Assembly: GCF_000003855.2 (NCBI RefSeq)
Contig: NW_003101677.1
Span: 337,809-401,808, forward strand
Direction of reading: 5' to 3'
DNA: 64,000 nucleotides
Source: Blastomyces gilchristii SLH14081
Taxonomy: Eukaryota > Ascomycota > Eurotiomycetes > Onygenales > Ajellomycetaceae
Positions 1 through 12,603 of the stretch are shown here, one piece after another (position 1 is the stretch's first letter; each line of letters starts with the position of its first letter). The notes below the pieces were generated by a model, which ran no database searches, had not been told where the DNA came from, and was given only the letters and a program-made list of their open reading frames with translations. The position numbers and the translations under genes were made by a program.

Positions 1-600
1 CTGCAATACCGGATATAAGTCGAATTTCAAAGCCAGGAAGAAGTGTAGGGGTGAGATCAAAATAATGTCGGATTGGAGGCTGGCTGTCCTGGTGGGGGGT
101 GGAAGACAACGAACGAACGAGCCCTGAGAGCGGCAGCGATCAACAAACAGAGACACTGCACACACTGGAAACAACCCAAAATCAGCAAACAACCTCAGGG
201 TTCAGCAACACCTCGAAATAGCCTTGAGAGAGAACGACAGTTGCAAAAGCTGCAAGTGGATGAGAGACACCGTACTCTGGGGCAGTTGTTGGGCTGCAAA
301 GAGGTGAGGTTGAAGCAAGCGGTGGTGGGTTGTAGTTTGGACGCCCAAGCGAAGGTAAAACAAAGATCAGCAGCGCACCCTTATTGGCTCCAACCGAAAC
401 TCGAAACATCCAGCGGCGCAAGTTCTGTGACAAGCCGTCGCCCAAAACCGATTGATGTACGCAGTTACTACACAGTAGAGGCCCCTAGAGGCTAGAAGGT
501 GAGACGCTTCGATCCAGGCGGGCTTGGCTTCAAGGGAGACGGGGAGGAACGGAGGGATTTCTCTCCTTATGCTGCGATCTTTGCGCTGAGTTGTTCCCAA
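1..600. other. Left-edge non-coding stretch, possibly 5' leader of a minus-strand gene
   Basis: No convincing coding region is seen. Several short open frames overlap on both strands, but none has a recognisable domain or a good start and splice context. Read on the minus strand the stretch is pyrimidine-rich and ends at the window edge in a CAG, as the 5' untranslated leader or first intron of a gene lying to the left would. This is inference only. Confidence 0.25.
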
Positions 601-3069
601 TCCTGCGAGTTTCTATTTAAAATAAATAACAGTAAAAAAGCCATTATTCCTTCTATTGGGCTACATAACTAACTCCTTGTCGTTCCTATGTTGCTACGGT
701 GCAACAATGCATTGATTGATTCTTTTATATATGCAGGATGAGGCTGACATAGATACAATACCTCTCAAACGCATGTCTATTTACGCACACAGTACGGAGT
801 ATACGACCAGGAACGAGGTGAACCAACCCCAATAATAAAATAATAATAAGAATATGTATGTAACCCCAACTTTCGGCAGGGCTTCAACCTCCTGACATTA
901 CTTTCCTAAAGAGGTCTTTTCTCGCGGACAAACAGGGCCTTTGGGTTTGTTGGTCCTCAAACTCGTCTTGTGCCTGTGAACAGGGCAATATTTTTCTAAA
1001 CATGGAACCTTCACCAACATCCATGGGATGACTATAATATCCCTTATGGGGGGGATGAGGATGAGGGATTAGTCTACCAAGTGTTCCTTTGCGTTTCAAT
1101 CAAGGGACCAACCAATCTTACATCTATGTAAATATAGGAGCAGTGTCCCTCGGCTTATTTATCAACACACCACACCCAACCACAAGAGCGGCGTCTCACT
1201 TTATGAGGATACCCCCCCCTGCTGCGCCAGAATCTGGCCTTTCTTTTTCCATGCTTAACATCATGCACGGAATCTCCGCTAAGAGGCGGGAGGAAAATCT
1301 ACAACCTTTGTTCCGTTTATCGATTATTTATTATTATTACACACACCCTGGTTTCAAACAATATTCCATTTGAGAGATCTTGTGCTAGCTACGCTGTATA
1401 CGCTGCGTAATAATATGGCTATTTTCGATGTTGAATACTTTTTACCCTGTGTTGTGTTGGCAATTATTATGTGGCACACAACCCCACAATTCCTTTCACG
1501 GCCTCACGTTTCAGGTTTAACCTTAAACCCTGCGTTAGACTCTACTTTTCGGGGGGAAAATATCCTAAATTTGGTCACCGCATACGAAATATTAAATAGC
1601 CCATGCTTCCATCGGGCCTCGAGCATAAGAAGCCTTTGAGTTTCCCTCGGTCCTTGGTAACTCGTCTGCTTGCTTTTGTTTATTAATACCCCCATGCTGG
1701 CATTTTTGTATAGCTACCCTCGTACTTGTGGGCCAATCAACAGTTCCATCAATCAGGAGATCAATACATCAATCTCTGAGTGAATTGCTATTTCTTCTTT
1801 TTCTCTTTTTCTCTTTTTAAAGAAATTTATTTATTTGTTGTTTAAGTTTAACATGAGGAGATAAACTTGTTTCTTCTTTGGCTTCTTCGCAGCTTGTGTG
1901 TTTATTTGTGTTTTTTCTTTTTTATTTTCATACAATTGTCCAGGTTCGCTTCTCTCCAAATTAGCTACGGAGTATTGAAAAAAGTAGAAATAGAAATAGA
2001 AATAGAAATAAAATGAAAATGAAAATAAATAAACAAAATTCTCCTAGTTTCCAATCATCAGGGGAACCATCCCGAAGAAAAAGAACTAGGAAGCCTGTAT
2101 TCTACCCAGCAATTTAATTCACAGCGAGAGTTTCAAAGCGAAGAGTACGAATTGTCGTAACTTTTAGAGATTAATGGGAGGCTTTCATTATCAATGCTTT
2201 ATGATGAATATAACTACCTGTTTGGATTTTTGATAAAGAGAGCCTGACTGGGGATGCAGCCGCGAACCAGAGGAGCAATCAGCGTGTTAACTCATTGCCC
2301 CAAAGTCCACTCTAGATCATTATGATTGCAACCTGGCCTGCAGTAGAAATTAGCACTAGGTTCTACCATCCAAATGCTAACGGCAAACTCATGGATTGAT
2401 AGAAGCGAAGAGCCCCCCCTGAGGATTTGTCCGAGCTGACGTTGGATGTAACAATGTGTCTTACTGAGGGGTCAATATTATTATGAACCGACTTGAATTG
2501 CAAGTATCAACTGAAAGGATTCGGAGGAAGAATTCGAGATTATTACAAAGCAGCCAAACTGTCGAGCTCGGAAGAGAAGACTACTTTTTCTCAATTGTAA
2601 CGTCCTGGACGAACTTGCGGGGTTGACTTCTATCCTCTATCCTCTGGTAGAGTATTATTAATAATTATATAGCACGATTGAGCTGTCTGATCTCGATATC
2701 CCCGCTCGGGCGGGTTCAAAGGAATATCATATCCCAATCGGGCAATTCGCGAGTATCGACAGAACAAGGTTAGCGTTATCTCGGGGACTAAACCTGAAAT
2801 GACTTAGTCACAGCGCTTAGTTACCCAATTGCTCTTCTTGGACCACCCTTGCCGGGATCAATTGGAACTAACTATCTTCAACAAATTTGCCTTTATTCCT
2901 TGGAAGAACACGGACTTTGTCAACAGCTTGGCGATGAGATTGCTCTCAACCCTGCCAAGTTAGTGCTCCGAGATGGCATAGAAGCTGGGCGAAGGCTTTA
3001 AAAGAATCGCCTCGAGGTTGAGGATGTGGACCTCATTTCCATCCTCAATAGGAAATACTCAAGAGCTGC
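601..3069. other. Intergenic region with no supportable gene
   Basis: About 2.4 kb without a gene I can support. It has pyrimidine tracts near 1790-1820 and 1905-1930, and a short purine microsatellite of (GAAATA)-like units near 1984-2030. Small open frames at 1089-1373 and 1370-1639 lack domain content and look like chance. Composition is that of normal host DNA, with CpG present, unlike the AT-rich block beyond 16.3 kb. Confidence 0.5.
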
Positions 3070-3124
3070 CTAGGTGATAAGATGAAGGCATTGCTAAATC
3101 CGGAGATCTGCTAGGTGATAAGAT
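3070..3124 (+). promoter_or_regulatory. Duplicated GATA-type element upstream of the aldo-keto reductase
   Basis: The 14-base word CTAGGTGATAAGAT occurs twice, at 3070-3083 and 3111-3124, with a 41-bp period. Each copy contains GATAAG, the core bound by fungal GATA factors (AreA / siderophore-regulator type). They lie about 170-225 bp before the ATG at 3296. A TATA-like TATTTAAG sits at 3180-3187. Binding by a GATA factor is inferred from the motif. Confidence 0.45.
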
Positions 3125-3295
3125 AGACACGATGTTATATCCGATGAATGAGCTTGATGGAGCTGGGCTCCTTTTTGTCTATTTAAGACTTGCCTGCGCC
3201 CAGGCAATCTGAACAGAACTGACATTATCAAGCACACAATCTTTTCAATATCTTGACCCCTGGAAAAAGATCGAACAACACCAAACGACGCAAAT

Positions 3296-4500
3296 ATGTC
3301 TACGCCTCCCATTCCTGCTTCTTTGCAAAGGAGCCTGGATGCCACCAAAGTCGAGTATGTTCAGCTAGGCACTTCTGGGCTTCGGGTATCCTCGCCCATC
3401 CTTGGTACCATGGGCATTGGTGACAAGGACTGGCAGAATTGGGTTATAGAGGAAGAGGAAGGCCTGGAGATACTCAAAGCCGCATGGGATAGAGGTAAGA
3501 AAGATATCCCATATACGGATATTCAAGGTTTGCATAGCTGAATAAACCAATATAGGGGTCACCACCTGGGACACTGCCAATGTCTATTCCAGTGGCATAA
3601 ATGAGGAGATTGTTGGGAAGGCAATAACAAAGTTCGAAATTCCGCGACACAAGCTTACCCTCCTCACCAAATGCAGTGGTACGGTCCCAGATGAACCAAG
3701 TATTTTTAACTGGGGGTTTGAAGCACAGTTAAAGCAGAGCAAGGACTATGTTAATCAAGGAGGTAGGCTCAGATATGGCAACGTCCTCTCCTTTTGCTTC
3801 TTTTCTTCTTTATGCTAACTCCTAGGGTTGCACAGGCTTGTCGCGGACGGCCATTTTCCATGCCGTTGACGCCTCTCTCCGGCGCCTCGGAACCACCTAC
3901 ATCGACCTCTTGCAAATTCACAGGTACGACCCGTCAGTCCAACCTGAAGAGACCATGAAAGCACTCCATGACCTCGTCCAATCCGGCAAGGTCCGTTACA
4001 TCGGTGCCAGCTCCATGTGGACGTACCAATTTGCTCGCATGCAATTCATCGCCGAGAAAAACGGCTGGACGAAATTCATAAGCATGCAGAACTCGTACAA
4101 CCTCTGCTATAGAGAGGAGGAGAGGGAGATGATGAAGTTTTGTAAAGAAACTGGTGTCGGGCTGATCCCGTATGGGCCGCTGTTCAATGGCCTATTGGCA
4201 AAACCGACACATGCGCAGTCCGCTAGGTCGAAACAGAGCCTTGCTATGGCTGGCGGGTTTACGGAAGCGGATCAAACGATCATTAAACGGGTTGAAGAGC
4301 TGGCTGAGAAAAAGGGATGGAATATGAGTCAAGTTGCGTTGGCATGGATTAGGGGGAAAGGTTGCGTTCCCATCGTGGGCTTGACAAGTGGCGAAAGGAT
4401 GGACGATGCGTGCGCCGTGCGCGACATGAGGTTGACAGACGAGGAGACTAAGTACTTAGAGGAACCGTATGTTCCGAGGAACATCATGGGACACTTCTGA
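3296..4500 (+). CDS. Aldo-keto reductase (versiconal hemiacetal acetate reductase-like)
   Basis: NADPH-dependent aldo-keto reductase of 356 residues, cytosolic. Three exons: 3296-3494, 3556-3762 and 3836-4500. Both introns are GT..AG, and intron 2 has a TGCTAAC branch point. Joining them keeps frame exactly. The catalytic tetrad is visible: Asp72 and Tyr77 in WDTANVY, Lys105 in LLTKCSG and His164 in LLQIHRYD. The strand after the His, and the later [12 protein letters not shown] and MSQVALAWI blocks, are classic for the family. Length is normal for fungal members related to versiconal hemiacetal acetate reductase. The substrate cannot be read from sequence, and no polyketide genes are nearby, so aflatoxin-type chemistry should not be assumed. 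A Zn2Cys6 regulator follows on the same strand and may control it. Two GATA motifs lie upstream. Confidence 0.9.
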
Positions 4501-4908
4501 ATTCGGGGCGACACTCCGGATCAAGCAATCTGTATGGTATGGCCTGCTATCATAACGAATCGTGCTTAAATTATTAGCTTGACAGAAGAAAACCAATAAC
4601 ACATTGTTTTGACGCAGATACCATTCACTCGCGTAACTTAATGACAGAACATTTTCACAACAAGGGAGCATAACCTCAAAAGGAGGCAATTATTAATTCC
4701 AGGGTTTTGGCCCTAAGGGCTCCTGCATCAGCTAATTTGAATTAAGGTTTGTAGCCGTTTTAAGGTGGCTGGTAAGGCTCTAGGCCTCCCTGGAGAGCTG
4801 ACAAAGAGGCGCCAAGCGGCGACTATGTTGGAGTTGATCCGTGACGTCCTCCTTGTCTGCGATGAATCCAGCTCTCATGCGTTTCTAGTCATTATCCACG
4901 AAGGTGTC
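4501..4908. other. Intergenic spacer between reductase and Zn2Cys6 regulator
   Basis: The spacer holds the 3' untranslated end of the reductase and the promoter of the next gene. An in-frame ATG at 4825 would lengthen the regulator by 28 residues of non-conserved sequence. The ATG at 4909 is preferred because it puts the Cys cluster at residue 8, as is common in this family. Confidence 0.5.
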
Positions 4909-6666
4909 ATGCCGTTCCCAAGTCATGGTTGCCGCACCTGCAAGCGGCGGCGCGTGAAGGTGAGGGAGTTTTTCCACACCCTAGGTTGGGACGTGGAGAA
5001 TGGGAGTCACTAATATATGGCCCGGCCCCCCTAGTGCGATGAGACCCGCCCGATATGCAATCGATGCCGGAAGGCAAACCTCACCTGCGACAACGTTGAA
5101 GATGGTAACTTTATCTTCTTGAACGAAAATGAATTTGTAGTCGGTCGTCGAAAGCGTCCTCGGGGGCCTAATGTGAGTGCTCGCATTGGCTCCCACACCG
5201 AGGGTGATGGCCAGAGTTCCAGTCCAACGACCGACAGCCCATCCGCATCCTCGGAGACCACGGGCCCGGCTCTTCAAAGAAGGCATCCCGAACCACGGAG
5301 CTCTGTGTCACAAACGCTGGAAACTCCTATAGCGGAACAAGCTTTGAATTACTACTTCCGAAACTATCTTGAGATGGAGCATCTTTTACCTGACATTGCA
5401 GACAGCCATCTAAAATATGTCGCGACCAGTCGTTGCTTTACCGAGCCTGACTCCATCCTCAGTCTCGCGATATTTGCAGTATCGCACGCTACGTTTGGGC
5501 GCGCACGGAGAAGCCATGCCTCCTTAGCTGCAGGGTGTAAACAGTACTCAAAAGCTCTTGAGAAAACGAACTTGGCATTGCAGAATCCCAGTCATGCGAC
5601 CGACAACGATGTTCTGCTGGCTATAATGCTATTAAGCTTTTATGAGAACTCCGTAACCGACAGGAGGTCGTCACCGGCTTCCAGCCATGCTATCCAAGCG
5701 TGGGCTTCGCGTAGCTTCGCTCACCATGATGGAGCGTTGGCCGTGCTCAGGTTGCGACGACAGACACAGCATCGAACCGGTGCCGCGCACGTTTTGGATA
5801 AATTGGTCCGGCGGCAACTTATGAGATCATTACTGTTACGGAGCTTGCCTTTACCATCATGGCTCGAAGATGGATTCGAATATGGAGAATATGGTTTCGC
5901 GCTTGAGCTTGACACTTGCCTGGTGGATGTCGCAAAGATTCGACATCGAGCAAAAACTCTGTTTGCTGATTTCGCAAACAGTTCACTGTACGAACGATGC
6001 GATAAAGAAGAAGAAGAAGAAGAAGAAGGAGAAGCACTTCTCTATAGCTTCTTAGAAGAAGCTTACGCGTTGGATGGGACTTTGGTCTCCTGGACAGAAC
6101 ACCTACCCCTTGAGAACTGGTATACCACCCATACAGTTAAGGAACACGGGCAAGCGGAGATCCACAACAGGGTGTTTAACAGCACTGTTCACATATACCC
6201 CACGGTTGGACATGCGGGCATGTGGAATCGCTATCGCGCTCTCCGTCTGGCGGTGCATGACACCATTCTCCAGGCGTTATCCATCCTAGACGGGTTAGTG
6301 GACTCAGACAGCACAACTGAGCCTCTGGTGGAAGCTGTGAAGGTGACGACCGAACACCTTTCGGATGATATATGCGCAAGCGTACCATACATGTTAGGTC
6401 TAGTTGAAGCTGGTTGTGCCATTGCAGATGATGTTATTATCGCCGACCCCCCGGCTTCAACGAAGAGAACTGTTAAAGCCACAACAGCGGGGCTTCTTTG
6501 CTGGCCTTTGGCTACGGCGGTAATGGTCTCAGGAATACCAGAAAAACACGAACTGTATCTGAAAAGCTGTTTGCTCGAAGTAAGCGAGATTGTTGATGAT
6601 GGCGTGCTCGAACGGCTTGCGGTTTTCTTTCCCCGACTATCCAAGTCCTCCTCGTATGCGCGGTAG
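4909..6666 (+). CDS. Zn2Cys6 fungal transcription factor
   Basis: Nuclear DNA-binding regulator of 560 residues. Exon 1 is 4909-4959, the intron 4960-5034 is GT..AG with a CTAAT branch, and exon 2 is 5035-6666. The binuclear zinc cluster spans Cys8, 11, 18, 25, 28 and 35 with spacing C-x2-C-x6-C-x6-C-x2-C-x6-C. The intron falls just before the third Cys, a frequent position in fungal genes of this class. The rest, from about residue 170, is helical and resembles the Fungal_trans_2 type regulatory domain: a conserved start around ALNYYFRNYLEME and leucine-rich helices. A run of Glu at about 6006-6032 is encoded by a GAA repeat. It lies 0.4 kb downstream of the reductase on the same strand, so local regulation is plausible but unproven. 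Confidence 0.85.
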
Positions 6667-7123
6667 TCCAACACCTAACCTTCCATTATACTTTTCACTT
6701 GACTCTCCCCGCGCACTAGCGCTGCATTGAGAGGGGCGACGGGGTACCCTGCTTACGGAGTTAAGGTCTTGTCATATGGCGCCTGTCACATTGTTGTAGC
6801 TTTCTCATGCCTAGCTAGCATCTTTAGTTCAACTTATAGGTTCGACACCAATCGAGTATGATAGCAAATATGACATTACTCCGTCCTGTTGTACAGAGTA
6901 CAGTAGCGCAATTTAGCCATAAAAGTGAACAGGGATGGAAAATGCAGCAGATGGCGATGTCATTGCCAAGTAGATGACTAAGCCACCCGCGGCCATTCCC
7001 CGCATTTTCGCAAACGCGGAGGAAGAGCACGTGATATCTCTCCTCAGCGGGCGGCGCAACCCCCTCATTCTCCTCTAATTCTCCGCTCTCCCTGGATCTC
7101 ACTGTCGACGCTCCCCATGAAAG
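6667..7123. other. Intergenic spacer and leader of the C2H2 regulator, with an overlapping uORF
   Basis: No gene is seen here. Close to the next start, an upstream ATG at 7117 opens a four-codon frame (Met-Lys-Asp-Gly-stop, 7117-7131) that overlaps the main ATG at 7124 in another frame. Confidence 0.5.
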
Positions 7124-9929
7124 ATGGATAGTAACCGGCCTGCGCCTGGTCGCGTGAGGAAGAAGAGCACATCGGCCGCCCGCAAATCGCTGTCTTGCGA
7201 GTATTGCAGTCGCCCATTTGCGCGCCTGGAACACCTCCAGAGACATCTCCGCACACGTTGAGTTACCCTCCCCCCACCAACCCCTGAAGCCTCCTTTTCG
7301 GCCCCGTATGTGCATACTATGTTTGTCATCGTCATGACCTGACCTCCAGTTTTAGACACAAAAGAAAAGCCGTTTTCGTGCGAGATATGCTCCAAATCAT
7401 TTGCGAGAAGGTGAATTGATTCTTATAATTGTCTGTTCCTGGTCCCCTGGGGCTTGTCAAGTAGTAATTGGGTTACATGTTGATAGTGATCTCCTCGTCC
7501 GCCATGAGCGCCTAGTCCACCCCTCAGAGGGAAATGCGCATCACCGTGCCGAAAATAGGACAACTGCCGCTGCTGATGTATCCGCAACCCCCGCAGCCAT
7601 ACCCGCCCCACCTCCACCTCCGCCTCCATCCTCAAACCATGACAGCCACTTATTGAACCTGCCGCAGCCTGTGGCCACTAATTCACCTGCAGTAACCCAC
7701 CCAAACATACCCGTCCATTCTGCTCAGATAGCAGAACCAGCCCAGTTCAACCCGTCGTGGGGGTATGACCTTAACCTCCTCTCGCACGCCGCAAGCCATG
7801 TTGCGCTCGAGGGCCAGCAGGAGACACTTGAGCCAATTCGCAAAACACCTGTGCAGGAAAAGCAAATAACTGGTAACTATGGCGTGGAGCCATCTCTACT
7901 GGACCTTGCGGATCTAGGGGACCCGGTCCAGGATTTCGGTGTCTTCCTAGAAAGCGTTGGTCTGTCATCCGATTGGGACTTGGGGATGTTTTCGACGGCA
8001 GGTGAAACGGAACCTATACTCCCTGGGGTAATACCACCCCCCTCTTTTGATCCAAAACACCCGATGAATCCTCCAAGATACAACAATGGAGACATTATAG
8101 GCGACCAGCGCACCTCCACAGAAGACGCTCCATCTTTTTCAAATTTTGGATCCCGCCTCCCCTCGCTCCAACCAGAGTCTCACGACCCGGAGGATCGTCT
8201 TGGGATCCCCGATGAAATCGCCCAGACTCGGCCGGCGTGGGATGTGTCAAATCAAGATAGGCAACTTTTCATTGCCCGACTAGAGGATTTCGCCCACGTA
8301 CTTCCCAAAGGTTTTGTGCCTCCGTCAAGACATGCACTGTCTCGGTTTTTTGCTGGCTATATCAATGGCCTGAACGAACATCTTCCCTTCATCCATGTCC
8401 CAACACTTTCTGTGGCTAGATGCCCGCCTGAGCTAAGCCTCGCGCTAGCCGCTGCCGGCTCTCATTACAGGTTCGAAAATAATCGAGGAATCGATCTTTT
8501 TTACGCTTCTAAATCAATTCTTCTTGAACGACTTCGACGACGAGATTCTCGACGAGTGCCTCAAGTACCATGGGGATTTGGTGGACCCAGTCCTGGTGTT
8601 CATCGCTCCCGAGCCTCGTCCTCGATTTCTAATCCTGGTAGTAGCCCATTCCAGCAGCCATACATATCTGCTGTGGATGGTGCCACGTACCTTGGCGAAG
8701 ATTCCGTTGCACAAATGGAAATCATCCGTACTTTCCTCCTCCTCACTGTATTTGCTTCATGGGAAAGACATCCCGAATTGCTACGCGAGATACTTGCGCT
8801 TCAAAGCACCCTTGCCAGGCTTGTTCGCGATCATGGCCTTGTCGAATCCACGCCAACATCGGACGGGATAAGCTGGGAAGATTGGGTTCACCGCGAAGCT
8901 GATAGGCGAACCAAGCTTATTGTTTATTGTTTTTTCAATCTCCATTCCATTATGTACAATATACCTCCGTTGATTTTGAATTCTGAGCTGAAGCTCAACA
9001 TGCCGGGACCTGCTGAAGAATGGAAAGCACCCAATGCAGCTCAATGGCGCCGGTTGCACCGGTCCCGTGTTGAAGGGGATACTTCATTTCAAGAAGCTTT
9101 TATGAAGCTTTTTATCAAATCGCCGCAGTCGAATGGTGTTACGCCTATATCCCCATTGGGAAATTATGTTCTGATCCATGCAATAATTCAACAAATTTTC
9201 TTTGCCCGGCAGCTATGCCTATCATCCCCTCTGATGTCTGGCACTAGCTTACGACCCGAAGATCTTTCAGTCTTGGACTCTTCTCTGAGCGCATGGAAAG
9301 CTGGTTGGAGGCGAACTCCGGAATCAAGTATCGACCCTCAAAGCCCGGCCGGTCCGATCGCATTTACATCAACTGCTCTTCTCGGCTTAGCGTATATCAG
9401 GCTGCATCTGGATCTCGGCCCCTGCCGCAACCTTGTAACCCAAGACCCAGTTCAGATTGCACGGGCTCTTAAAGAGTCACCACCTGTCGTGCGGAACCCA
9501 AGGCTAACTATGGCGTTATTGCATTCCGCACATGCCCTCTCGATCCCAGTACGACTAGGGATAGATTTCGTTGCAAAGACTCATTCGTTTTTCTGGAGTA
9601 TACAACATTCAATTTGCAGTCTCGAGTGCGCATTTCTGCTCAGCAGATGGCTTCTCGCAATTCCTGCCACTCAATCCGACCAGCGGCTATCCGACCATGA
9701 GCAAAAACTACTCTTGTGGGTAAAGAGCATGATGGAGGAGACAGATATGGTTTTCAATATGGCCAATACGGGCGAGCTGGACTTTATAAATGACCCACTC
9801 AAATTGAAGGAGCTTAGTATCGCCGTTGTTCGCGTATGGTCGAGAACTTTCAAAGGAAACACGAGCTGGCCCATCGTGGACCTCATCGGGTCGAGTTTAG
9901 AGGTCTATGCCGATTTGCTGGAGTCTTAG
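7124..9929 (+). CDS. C2H2 zinc-finger transcription factor with fungal-specific regulatory domain
   Basis: Nuclear regulator of 876 residues in three exons: 7124-7256, 7356-7410 and 7487-9929. Two tandem C2H2 fingers lie at the N terminus: Cys25, Cys28, His41, His45, then Cys53, Cys56, His69, His74, with the linker TKEKPF. The acceptor at 7355 is chosen because it restores His45; the alternative AG at 7349 would lose it. A proline-rich stretch follows (around 7600-7640). A fungal-specific transcription factor domain (PF04082-like) starts near residue 350 at FFAGYINGLNEHLPFIH and runs through the middle of the protein. This layout is common in euascomycetes. The target genes are unknown. Exons 1 and 2 are very short, so automatic annotation may miss the fingers. 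Confidence 0.87.
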
Positions 9930-11131
9930 AAATGTCTCTACATACTCAAGTTACACATAAACAATCTCTTTCTACTTTCATTTATTCGATCTGGGTCATA
10001 CCTTAGTTGTGATACCCAAAACACCCCGATGCCTACAGTCTATGGTTCTTGAATACTTCACGTTCGCCTACGCCTTTCTGAATAAATTTAACATGTGAAC
10101 ACCCAGAGAAGGTTTTACCTAATCGATTTGCTCTGCTGCTGGTTGACACTCTCTCAACTTACCCGTCTGATTGGGCGCGGCATCAAGTGCCGTCTTCCTC
10201 CCATACCGTCCGCTCTACCTACACCTCCTTCCCTCTTCTCGCCTAATTCTCTCGATTGACATGTCTCCTCTATTACTGGTCACGGCGCCTAGCGTTTTGC
10301 TTTAAGAGGCTATCTGGGTTGAGTATCTCCATCAACTTCTCTGAACGATATACTAAGATATCTCCCTCATTGTGCCACATCTCACATCATCATTATTCAA
10401 GAAGCAAATAAACGAAGATGCGAGAAGCAATGCCTGCCTCTTAGCTGTCTGTGCACATTCTGAATTGACCTATTCTTCTTTTGATATAAGGCATGGCATG
10501 TTCTCCCTTCCAAGAAACCTACCTCGTCCCGATCGGGCCTTTTATAAATCCGTTTCTTCCTACCTCACTAATATCGAATTTTTTTCGAATTTTTTTCTTG
10601 TTTCTTTTCTCCTTTTTTTTATTTTTTTTTATTTTTATTTTTATTTTTTTATATATAGCATAATACCCCAAATATCTCCCTACCCAAAGGAACCGGGGAT
10701 GACGAGAGCGAATTTTTCTCCCTTCTTATATATGCCTCTCAAAAGGAGTATAATGACGAGATGTGGTCAAGTGGAATTGACTGCAAACGAAAAAATGGAC
10801 CCTGATATTTTCTCCATTATTGTTCCATTCCTATTATCTTTTTATATCTCTTATGGTATATTTTTATTCTCGCATGTTATTTATGGCCCGTTTGAATCGG
10901 CTGCTGCACGGCGGCCATAAAGAGAATTAGCTAGGAAAAGCCAAACGAAACAGTTGGATTTTGTTGGGGTCGGTTGAGTAAGGAAAAAGGGGCGATGTTA
11001 TTTTGCTCTTCTCTTTCTTTTCCCCCCTTTCAAGGTGTTGGGTAAATTCCTTTTTCATTTCTTCTTTAACTACTATCCTTCTTATATTGCGTTAACTCCA
11101 TGCTCAGCTTCCATCCTCCCTAACGAGGGGA

Positions 11132-11165
<34 letters not shown>

Positions 11166-11453
11166 CCTTTCGCCACAGTAACAACGCCACCCTGACATAT
11201 TTCATATGATTTAATAAACTACGGCTTTGGAGGAAAAGATGAATATCAGAAATGGCTGTAACATTTGTAAGGCATCTCAGGCTGCATAGTCTTCTCATGA
11301 TTCATTCCATACAGAGCTCTACATGTTAAGTTGGACCGTCAAAAACCAACATAAGGGCAGTCATATCTTCGCTGCGAGGTGGGATATAAAGACCAATCAC
11401 AAAAAACCTCTGCTAAAAAAGGTCCAATAAAAGGACTCATCCATCGTCCATCA
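9930..11453. other. Intergenic region with poly-T tract and TA microsatellite
   Basis: About 1.5 kb with no gene I can support. It contains a T-rich tract at about 10578-10655 and a (TA)n run at 11135-11161. An open frame covering 10372-10920 is mostly the translation of the T-tract (Phe-rich) and has no domain. Confidence 0.55.
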
Positions 11454-12603
11454 TCATCGTCCCTGCTTTTGCCGTTGTTTCTTCCCATCCATCCTCAAAG
11501 CTACGCTCGTCGGCACAAACCTGAGGGCCGACATCGACTTTTCCAATTCTGCAATATCAGGCCCTTTGTCATTCGAGTTGCCATTGGAGTTAGATTTGCC
11601 CATGGTTGTTGCTGCGACTGTCCTTGAGGGAGCAGATTTCATGTGCATTGGTAATTGTATACTTCCTGCGGGGTTACCTAGGTTTGTGCGGATGGTGGTA
11701 TCGTCGTTGATGCTGCTGTGGTCCGGTAGAGGCGCGACGTTACTAGGATTTTCTCCTCCTGTGGATTGAGACAGTTTCCGTCGTCTCAGGCGGTTTTCAT
11801 GTTGTGTTGCGTTGGGTACTGAGACACGTCGGCGGTGGGTTGGTGCCATGCCTCCCCTGAGCATCGAGTTGTATTGATCGATACCAGTGACGACGATGGA
11901 GAAATTATAAAACTATTCAATTTTAGCGGCTTGTGGGGTTAGTTGACGAGTTTATTAGGGGAGGGAGGGGGCTTGAAGATTTAGAGTCGTCTTAACATTT
12001 TTCTATTTTTCTCTGTCTATTTTACGCATACGGTCCTGATAGAATAGGTGAAATGAAAGGGGGTAGATAGTAACTCACCCTCGGGAATTGATGCTTGTCG
12101 ATAAGATGGAGTCTTCTTTTCTGACTTGTCGAGCATTTCCGATCACAACCTTCAACAAAACATGAGAACTACCCGTTCAGGTTAGTTTCAATAATCATTA
12201 CAGTGCAGATTACGTGAGAATTAAAAAATGAAAATAAAATATAAAGTATCACCGTCTTTTCGCCCCGTTCCATACGCGAAGCAATGAGGGGATCGTGGAG
12301 CTCCTCGATGTGCAAAGTAAGAAAATGAGTAGTAGGGAAATTCTTCCCGCACTCCAAACACCGATTGGAATGCGCTTGCGCATAATGGACTTCGTAGTCT
12401 TCATACGTCGAAAATGAGATATGTTCCCTATGAGGAGGCAACGAGCAACGCATCACTTCCTGATCTCCATTCTGGTCGTCTAAATGGACCTGTTTCCCAG
12501 GGGGGGAAGTTTGGGGGCCCATGGCTGTAGACGGTATGTGAGAATCCACAGGCGAACCTGGCGGTTCAAATGCCAGAGACTCTTCTCGTGAGCGTTTGGC
12601 CAT
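11454..12603 (-). CDS. ZNF511-like C2H2 zinc-finger protein
   Basis: Conserved eukaryotic C2H2 protein of 299 residues. Exons on the minus strand are 12603-12253, 12168-12079 and 11912-11454. Intron 1 (12252-12169) has an ACTAAC branch, intron 2 is 12078-11913, and both junctions are phase 0. The first finger region (MRCSLPPHREH) is followed by CLECGKNF...LHIEELHD, then across intron 1 by FSCFVEGCDRKC...LHLIDKHQFPR. That order and the CFVEGC / H-x4-H / FP signature match the ZNF511 family. The C-terminal 150 residues are low complexity, rich in Asn, Ser and basic residues. Molecular function is poorly known. It is divergent from the LSG1 gene. Low-complexity sequence around intron 2 leaves some doubt about that junction. 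Confidence 0.8.

Noticed and set aside
73..495. 140-codon frame near the left edge, overlapped by minus-strand frames.
   Set aside because: No domain, low-complexity composition and competing frames on both strands. It looks like leader DNA.
5721..6674. Antisense open frames across the Zn2Cys6 gene, up to 147 codons.
   Set aside because: They are shadows of the real coding strand and carry no domain of their own.
10372..10920. 182-codon plus-strand open frame after the C2H2 gene.
   Set aside because: Much of it is translation of a poly-T tract, giving runs of Phe and Tyr. It has no domain, no splice support and no clear start context.
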